This document shows, piece after piece, positions 23,378 through 24,804 of a stretch of DNA of 24,804 bases. Under the pieces are notes generated by a model. The model did not search any database and had not been told where the DNA came from. It was given only the letters and a program-made list of their open reading frames with translations. This DNA is from JBEIUO01 sp964549785 (GTDB lineage Bacteria > Planctomycetota > Phycisphaerae > Phycisphaerales > UBA1924): the NCBI GenBank assembly GCA_964549785.1, contig CAZJXA010000022.1, positions 1 through 24,804 of the forward strand. The letters run 5' to 3'. The translations under genes were made by a program, and so were the position numbers. Position 1 is the stretch's first letter, and the number at the start of each line of letters is the position of its first letter.

Positions 23378-24804
23378 CTAGAGCGGAGTCCTGGTGGGCG
23401 GGGTGAGAAGCGCGGGGTCCCACTTGGCGTTGAAGGTGGCGGTGACTTTGCTTTCGCCTTTGTCGGTCCGGGCCCGGTAGGTGGCCGTCCAATCGACGCT
23501 GTTGGTGCCGGCGACCAACTTGATGGCCTCGAACAACAGTTCAGCGGCGGCGATGTCGTTGGCGACGGCGATGACTCGGATGGTGCCCTTGGAATCGATC
23601 TCGACGGAATCGAGGCTGTAGGCGGGGTCGCTGAGCACGTACGAAAGTGAGTCCAATTCCTGCATCACGGGCAGGGCGGGCTCGGCCCGGTCGGCGGGGC
23701 GACGGGCGTCTTCCAGGCGGCGCACTTCGTCCCACATCTGCATGGAGGCCGAAACGCCGGGCTTGGGGGAAAGGGCGTCGGGGAAGGATTGCTCGGCGAC
23801 GCTTTCCCATCCGCGGCGCCATTCTTCGGAAGCGTTTTTGGCGGCCACGGTGGCCGCCGCGGTGCGCCAGGAGAGGATGCCCAAGGCCCCGGCGAGCGCG
23901 GTGAGCGCGACCGACGACCAGATGTACATGGCGCGATGCGAGCGGCCGGGGCGGAGTTCGAGCGAAGCGAGTCCGGTGGGAAGGGCCGCGTTGTCGGCGG
24001 CGGAGCGGACAGCGGGGGTGGAGTCAAGAACTTCACAGAGGCGGCGGAGGGTGGCACCGACGGCGTCGGCGGAGGTGACGATATCGACGGTGGCACCGGC
24101 CCAAGAGGTGCCCAAGGCACGGCCGAACCGGGCCGCCGCTAGCGACGAATCCGTATCACGATCGGACCCGTTCAGCAAACAGGTGATGCGGTTGGGAGCG
24201 GCCCCGGTCTGGAGCGACCACGCGAGCCACTCGGCGACCAGGCGAGGGACATCCGCTTCGTCGGCAAACGGTCCCAGAGGCGGGGCAGGGGGCAGAGCTG
24301 AAGAGGTCGCATCGATCGGGCCGCCGCCCAAGGGGGCCAGTTCGTTGGACTCGGCGGTGGGTGGTTGCGATGGGGAGACTCGGATCGAGCCGCCGCAGAC
24401 AAGGCGCCCGGCCTGTGACCAACCCCAAGCCAGGCGGGCGCCATCGGCCACGATGGTGGCGGCGGTGGGTTGTTCAGCGTCTATTTGGGCGGCGTCGGGC
24501 AAAATGGAGGACGTTTGCAAAGTCGCGGCGGAGTTCCATGCGGTGGCGGAGGCCTGCCACAGGGACGAAACGCTCTCGACGACGATGCCTAGCGAATCGA
24601 GGGCGTCGATCAGCAGGCGTGCGGGGGTGTCGGCGGCGGCCAGGACCGCGACGCGTTGAGGTTCGCCAGCGGCGGCGGCTTGACTGGATTCGCGGCTGGT
24701 CACGAGCGGCTGATTGAGGCCTTCGAGCGGATCGGCGGCGAAGTAGGTCACGGGATTGAGTTCGGGCCGGGCGTTGGGTTTGCGCTCGTCGGGCTCATCG
24801 GCGA
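23378..24804 (-). CDS. GspL/PilN-like assembly protein, 5' end outside the window
   Basis: At least 474 residues are visible; the frame is open to the right edge and reads ADEPDERKPNARPELNP before a GTG at 24751, so the true start lies outside. The first part (down to about 23960) has an ASKHA-like flavour (VAVLAAADTPARLLIDAL, TIVADGARLAWGWSQAGRL) expected of a PilM/GspL cytoplasmic domain. SLELRPGRSHR precedes one transmembrane helix (AMYIWSSVALTALAGALGILSW, about 23867-23932), then a coiled segment and a periplasmic ferredoxin-like domain (DSVEIDSKGTIRVIAVANDIAAAELLFEAIK). This is the GspL architecture, or a PilM-PilN fusion, and it sits directly before the GspM/PilO-like gene. Sequence similarity is weak, so the call rests on architecture and order. 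Confidence 0.68.
   Translation of the reverse strand, partial: ADEPDERKPNARPELNPVTYFAADPLEGLNQPLVTSRESSQAAAAGEPQRVAVLAAADTPARLLIDALDSLGIVVESVSSLWQASATAWNSAATLQTSSILPDAAQIDAEQPTAATIVADGARLAWGWSQAGRLVCGGSIRVSPSQPPTAESNELAPLGGGPIDATSSALPPAPPLGPFADEADVPRLVAEWLAWSLQTGAAPNRITCLLNGSDRDTDSSLAAARFGRALGTSWAGATVDIVTSADAVGATLRRLCEVLDSTPAVRSAADNAALPTGLASLELRPGRSHRAMYIWSSVALTALAGALGILSWRTAAATVAAKNASEEWRRGWESVAEQSFPDALSPKPGVSASMQMWDEVRRLEDARRPADRAEPALPVMQELDSLSYVLSDPAYSLDSVEIDSKGTIRVIAVANDIAAAELLFEAIKLVAGTNSVDWTATYRARTDKGESKVTATFNAKWDPALLTPPTRTPL

Overview
The window is a GC-rich, densely coded bacterial segment that looks like a planctomycete, most probably class Phycisphaerae. Four protein families point there: a secreted C25 peptidase ending in a GC-type dockerin module (last residues ...DAGC), a PVC-type membrane dehydrogenase with a C-terminal CxxCH heme site, a DUF1080 lipoprotein, and a membrane protein ending in a CxC...CPxCG zinc ribbon with a YDLxG signature. 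This assignment is inference from protein families; no rRNA, tRNA, CRISPR array or intact mobile element was seen.

Layout. (1) 1-5341: a short, basic, histone-H1-like repeat protein (minus), then a plus-strand run of class II DAHP synthase, a PilZ protein, SurE, a PTPS-family protein with the folate-type ExxHGH motif, and an alpha-D-phosphohexomutase. (2) 5392-7464: a secreted S9 prolyl-oligopeptidase-type peptidase. (3) 7549-11216, minus: glutamine amidotransferase, HhH-GPD DNA glycosylase, zinc-ribbon membrane protein and THUMP-like methyltransferase, the last two overlapping as ATGA. (4) 11299-12858: a Deg/HtrA-like serine protease, divergent from the amidotransferase. (5) 12916-17127, minus: PfkB kinase, PVC-type CxxCH protein and DUF1080 lipoprotein, again ending in an ATGA overlap. 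(6) 17229-19301: a secreted S46 dipeptidyl-peptidase. (7) 19306-19735: a non-coding stretch holding what looks like the collapsed remnant of another GC-dockerin protein, then the C25 peptidase (19736-21967) with a clear intrinsic terminator. (8) 22140-24804, minus: a TPR lipoprotein and GspM/PilO-like and GspL/PilN-like genes of a type II secretion or type IV pilus machine, the last running off the right edge.

How the genes fit together. Much of the window concerns the cell envelope and secreted proteolysis: four exported or envelope peptidases of different clans (S9, Deg, S46, C25), two lipoproteins, and secretion machinery that could export them. The rest is housekeeping: shikimate and folate precursors, nucleotide and sugar phosphates, and base-excision repair.

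Main points for a second look: (a) a degraded gene at 19306-19406 keeping only a ribosome-binding site, a signal peptide and the last residues of a GC-dockerin; (b) repeated TAnnnT boxes 5-8 nt before start codons that lack a Shine-Dalgarno, suggesting leaderless transcription; (c) a PTPS-III-type folate enzyme; (d) a perfect 10-bp inverted repeat flanking the putative DAHP synthase promoter.
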